From Paenibacillus naphthalenovorans (GTDB taxonomy: Bacteria; Bacillota; Bacilli; Paenibacillales; NBRC-103111), in NCBI RefSeq assembly GCF_900099895.1, contig NZ_FNDY01000010.1, forward strand, positions 62,001 to 126,000: a stretch of DNA of 64,000 nucleotides, read 5' to 3'. The notes under the pieces were generated by a model. It was not told the origin of the DNA. It ran no database searches and was given only the letters and a program-made list of their open reading frames with translations. Positions 63,173 through 64,000 of the stretch are shown here, one piece after another; the stretch's first letter is position 1; the number at the start of each line of letters is the position of its first letter. Both the position numbers and the translations under genes were made by a program.

Positions 63173-64000
63173 TTGGATATCGGTACCAGACTGTTCCGTT
63201 CTGCTCTGCTTGCGCTCGCCGGAAACCGGGTCGTCGGGAAGATGGCTCACCGGTACGGGATGAAGCTCGGGGCAAGCCGGTTCGTCGCAGGAGAAACAGC
63301 CGATGAGGCGCTGCTGCAAATTCGGCGTTTGAATGCCAAGGGAATCTCCGCCACCTTGGACCTGCTTGGCGAGAGCATTCGCGATTTAGCGGAGGCGGAC
63401 CGGTTTAAAAGAGAGTATATCACGCTGCTTGAGAGGATTCACCACGACGCATTGGATTCAAACGTCTCTTTGAAGCCGACCCAGATGGGATTGGCTTTAG
63501 ACCCGGCGGCCTGCTACGCCCATATCCGGGATATCGTTGAAAAAGCACAACAGCTCACAAACTTCGTACGCATCGACATGGAAAATTCACCATATACCGA
63601 CGATACTATAGCCATGGTGCACCGCCTTCATGCCGAAGGCTTAACCCGCGTCGGCACCGTTATACAAGCCTACTTATACCGGAGCAGGCTGGACGTCAGG
63701 CAGTTAACCAAGGCGAAGGTCAATCTGCGGCTGGTCAAGGGCGCCTATCGTGAACTGGGGCATCTCACTTACCGGAGCATGGACGACGTAAATGCCAACA
63801 TGAAGCGGCTGATTCGGGTCCGTTTGGATGCCGGCGTCTACACTGCCGTTGCGACCCACGACGAACAAATCATCGCCTGGACGAAAACCTACGCGAGGAG
63901 AAACGGGATACCGGCAAGCAGGTATGAATTCCAGATGCTGTACGGCGTGCGTGTGCCGCTGCAGGAGCAGCTTGCCCGGGAGGGCTACAAGGTGCGCTGT
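63173..64000 (+). CDS. Proline dehydrogenase, N-terminal part (cut by window edge)
   Basis: The first 276 codons of a monofunctional FAD-dependent proline dehydrogenase, which makes pyrroline-5-carboxylate from proline. Reading starts at TTG 63173 (GAGGG 9 bases upstream) with DIGTRLFRSALLALAGN. Family marks are GISATLDLLGES, VSLKPTQMGLALD, VRIDMENSPYTDDT, QAYLYRSRLDV, LRLVKGAYRE and the final FQMLYGVR (flavin/substrate region). It runs off the right end. Divergent from rocA. Confidence 0.92.
   Translation, partial: MDIGTRLFRSALLALAGNRVVGKMAHRYGMKLGASRFVAGETADEALLQIRRLNAKGISATLDLLGESIRDLAEADRFKREYITLLERIHHDALDSNVSLKPTQMGLALDPAACYAHIRDIVEKAQQLTNFVRIDMENSPYTDDTIAMVHRLHAEGLTRVGTVIQAYLYRSRLDVRQLTKAKVNLRLVKGAYRELGHLTYRSMDDVNANMKRLIRVRLDAGVYTAVATHDEQIIAWTKTYARRNGIPASRYEFQMLYGVRVPLQEQLAREGYKVRC

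Overview
This 64 kb window looks like chromosomal DNA of an endospore-forming Firmicute, most likely in the Paenibacillaceae. The evidence is a moderately high-GC genome with strong GGAGG ribosome sites and many TTG/GTG starts. It carries Bacillales housekeeping genes (ylbF, ylbG, ylaN, ccpA, acsA-acuA-acuC, rpsD-tyrS, a T-box leader). It also has genes more typical of Paenibacillus-like genomes: an XPB-type helicase with its partner, 'stalk'-domain secreted proteins and a homodimer-type glycyl-tRNA synthetase. I saw no prophage, CRISPR array, rRNA or tRNA. The only mobile-element trace is a degenerate IS110-type transposase tail near 14.4-14.7 kb.

Layout. 0-8 kb: start of a LysR regulator, ylbG, an asparaginase, ylbF, the XPB helicase pair, a CBS-domain protein and an M20 amidohydrolase. 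8-15.5 kb: YugN-like protein, FtsW-type polymerase, Asp23 protein, an atypical SDR, a Ca2+/H+ exchanger, ylaN, an HPr-like protein without its histidine, an M29 aminopeptidase, the IS110 remnant and a VTT membrane protein. 15.5-28.4 kb: an ordered Bacillales block of rpsD with a long leader, tyrS with a T-box, a class A PBP, acsA divergent from acuA-acuC with a cre site, glyS, mtnN and ccpA. 28.5-33.8 kb: zinc-ribbon protein, VanZ, DJ-1/PfpI, and a GlcNAc/glucose-type PTS IICBA overlapping its own Enzyme I. 33.8-39.7 kb: a Gln-rich repeat protein whose ribosome site can be masked by an upstream anti-SD arm, then thiE, a CoA-binding protein, a C39 peptidase, aroA, twin fluoride channels, rhodanese and aroK. 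39.8-46.3 kb: a hexonate catabolic cluster (LacI regulator, LarA-like nickel-pincer isomerase, gluconokinase, SDR, 6-phosphogluconate dehydrogenase). 46.4-55.3 kb: unknowns, an SsuBCA/TauBCA-like ABC importer, an SDR, small proteins and an MFS exporter. 55.5-64 kb: arginine decarboxylase, HAD phosphatase, small conserved proteins, MBL hydrolase, and proline catabolism (P5C dehydrogenase divergent from a proline dehydrogenase cut by the window edge).

How genes work together. CcpA (27.3 kb) is expected to act at the cre between acsA and acuA. AcuA and AcuC switch AcsA off and on by acetylating and deacetylating a C-terminal lysine. The LacI-led cluster can be read as a route from mannonate/fructuronate or gluconate to 6-phosphogluconate and ribulose 5-phosphate. 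The two proline genes convert proline to glutamate. The items I consider most worth following are the LarA-like cluster, the 15-bp anti-Shine-Dalgarno arm before the repeat protein, the His-less HPr homologue, and the altered EPSP synthase active-site motif.
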